Shown one piece after another: positions 24,936 to 25,417 of a stretch of DNA of 25,417 bases. A program made the position numbers and the translations under genes. The stretch is from Halieaceae bacterium UBA5085 (GTDB taxonomy: Bacteria; Pseudomonadota; Gammaproteobacteria; Pseudomonadales; Halieaceae), in NCBI GenBank assembly GCA_002414665.1, contig DIAF01000024.1:1-25417 (forward strand), given 5' to 3'. The notes beneath the pieces were generated by a model. The model was not told where the DNA came from and did not search any database. It worked only from the letters and a program-made list of their open reading frames with translations. Numbering within the stretch: the stretch's first letter is position 1; every line of letters starts with the position of its first letter.

Positions 24936-25415
24936 ATGAGCAAGCTGACAGCTGCAACGGTTAAGAACGCCAAGCCAGGTCCCAAACCCAGGAAGCTCAC
25001 CGACGGGGGTGGCCTGTACCTTCTGGTGGACGCCAAGGGCAGCAAGCTCTGGCGTTACGATTACCGCTTCGCCGGAAAGCGCAAAACCCTCGCCCTCGGC
25101 ATCTACCCGGATGTTTCCCTGAAGGAAGCCCGAGAGGCCCACTACGAGGCCAAGAAACAGATCCAGAAGGGTATCGACCCTGGTCAGGTGAAGAAGGTAG
25201 AGCGCCAGACACGCAACCTCGCCGCCTCCGATAGCTTCGAAGCCATCGGCCGGGAATGGTTCAACCAGATCATGGGCGACAAGTCAGAGAGCTACCGGAT
25301 GCGTACCGGGCGGATTCTGGAAAAGGACCTGTACCCGTACCTGGGCAGCCGTCCCATTGCCGAGATCAATACACCCGAGCTCTTGGCGACCCTGCGGCGG
25401 TGGCGCTCGCGGTGA
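24936..25415 (+). pseudogene. P4-type tyrosine recombinase/integrase, N-terminal part with apparent frameshift
   Basis: Integrases of this family insert islands or prophages at tRNA genes. The 159 residues seen cover the N-terminal arm-DNA-binding domain (DUF4102 type): LTAATVKNAKPGPKPRKLTDGGGLYLLV, then KRKTLALGIYPDVSLKEAR. They run into the core-binding domain (SFEAIGREWF to INTPELLATLRR). The frame then stops at TGA 25413-25415, two bases before the window edge. The catalytic domain is not seen; the family is about 400 residues. The +1 frame just before the stop reads GARGE, close to the EARG usually found here, so a two-base loss or one-base gain near 25395-25404 is likely. It may be a real mutation or a sequence-end error. 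CAGGAGA upstream supports ATG 24936. Confidence 0.75.
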
Positions 25416-25417
25416 AG

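Noticed and set aside
1..25417. CRISPR arrays, defence genes or a novel multi-gene cassette
   Set aside because: No spaced direct repeats of CRISPR type were seen, and every gene but the small membrane protein and the acyltransferase falls into a known core family. The integrase hints at an island, but its contents are outside the window.

Overview
The window looks like chromosomal DNA of a GC-rich gammaproteobacterium. The order pilMNOPQ-aroK-aroB-gltBD-hemE is the one known from Pseudomonas and relatives. A BioH-BioC fusion inside a bioB-bioF-bioHC-bioD operon points to the marine Cellvibrionales/Halieaceae side of the class (inference from gene content; no search was run). Almost all of it is densely packed core metabolism. 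Only the last ~660 bases (tRNA-Pro followed by a phage/island integrase) look accessory.

Layout. 1-4820: the type IV pilus assembly operon pilM (5' end missing), pilN, pilO, pilP and pilQ, which builds the inner-membrane alignment complex and the outer-membrane secretin. 4839-6527: aroK and aroB (shikimate pathway). 6648-12533: gltB and gltD, the two subunits of NADPH glutamate synthase, behind their own good sigma70-like promoter. 12570-13640: hemE (heme synthesis). 13651-15238 (minus strand): a TrmB-family methyltransferase followed by cysE (serine acetyltransferase). 15278-16006 (plus): a hexapeptide-repeat acyltransferase, divergent from the methyltransferase. 16018-17787 (minus): comF and srkA (RdoA/YihE kinase). 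17853-22303 (plus): the biotin operon bioB, bioF, bioHC, bioD, with overlapping or nearly touching genes. 22464-24263: a 599-residue acyl-CoA dehydrogenase of the DmdC-like type. 24390-24596: a 68-residue single-pass membrane protein resembling DUF3094. 24679-24755: tRNA-Pro(CGG). 24936-25415: the first part of a P4-type tyrosine recombinase, which hits a stop at the window edge.

The biotin region gives the clearest regulatory picture. A BirA-like operator (TTGTTAACC, 15-base gap, GGTTGACAG) covers the -35 box of a strong-looking bioB promoter and also overlaps the start of the divergent comF gene. This predicts biotin-responsive repression of the whole operon. BioH and BioC act at the exit and entry of the pimeloyl-ACP branch and are fused here; each half keeps its key motifs.

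No previously undescribed multi-gene system was found. The best leads are the BirA operator embedded in comF, the BioH-BioC fusion, an interleaved set of ATACCGWC repeats upstream of the integrase, and the apparent frameshift in that integrase. The island cargo, if any, lies beyond the right edge.
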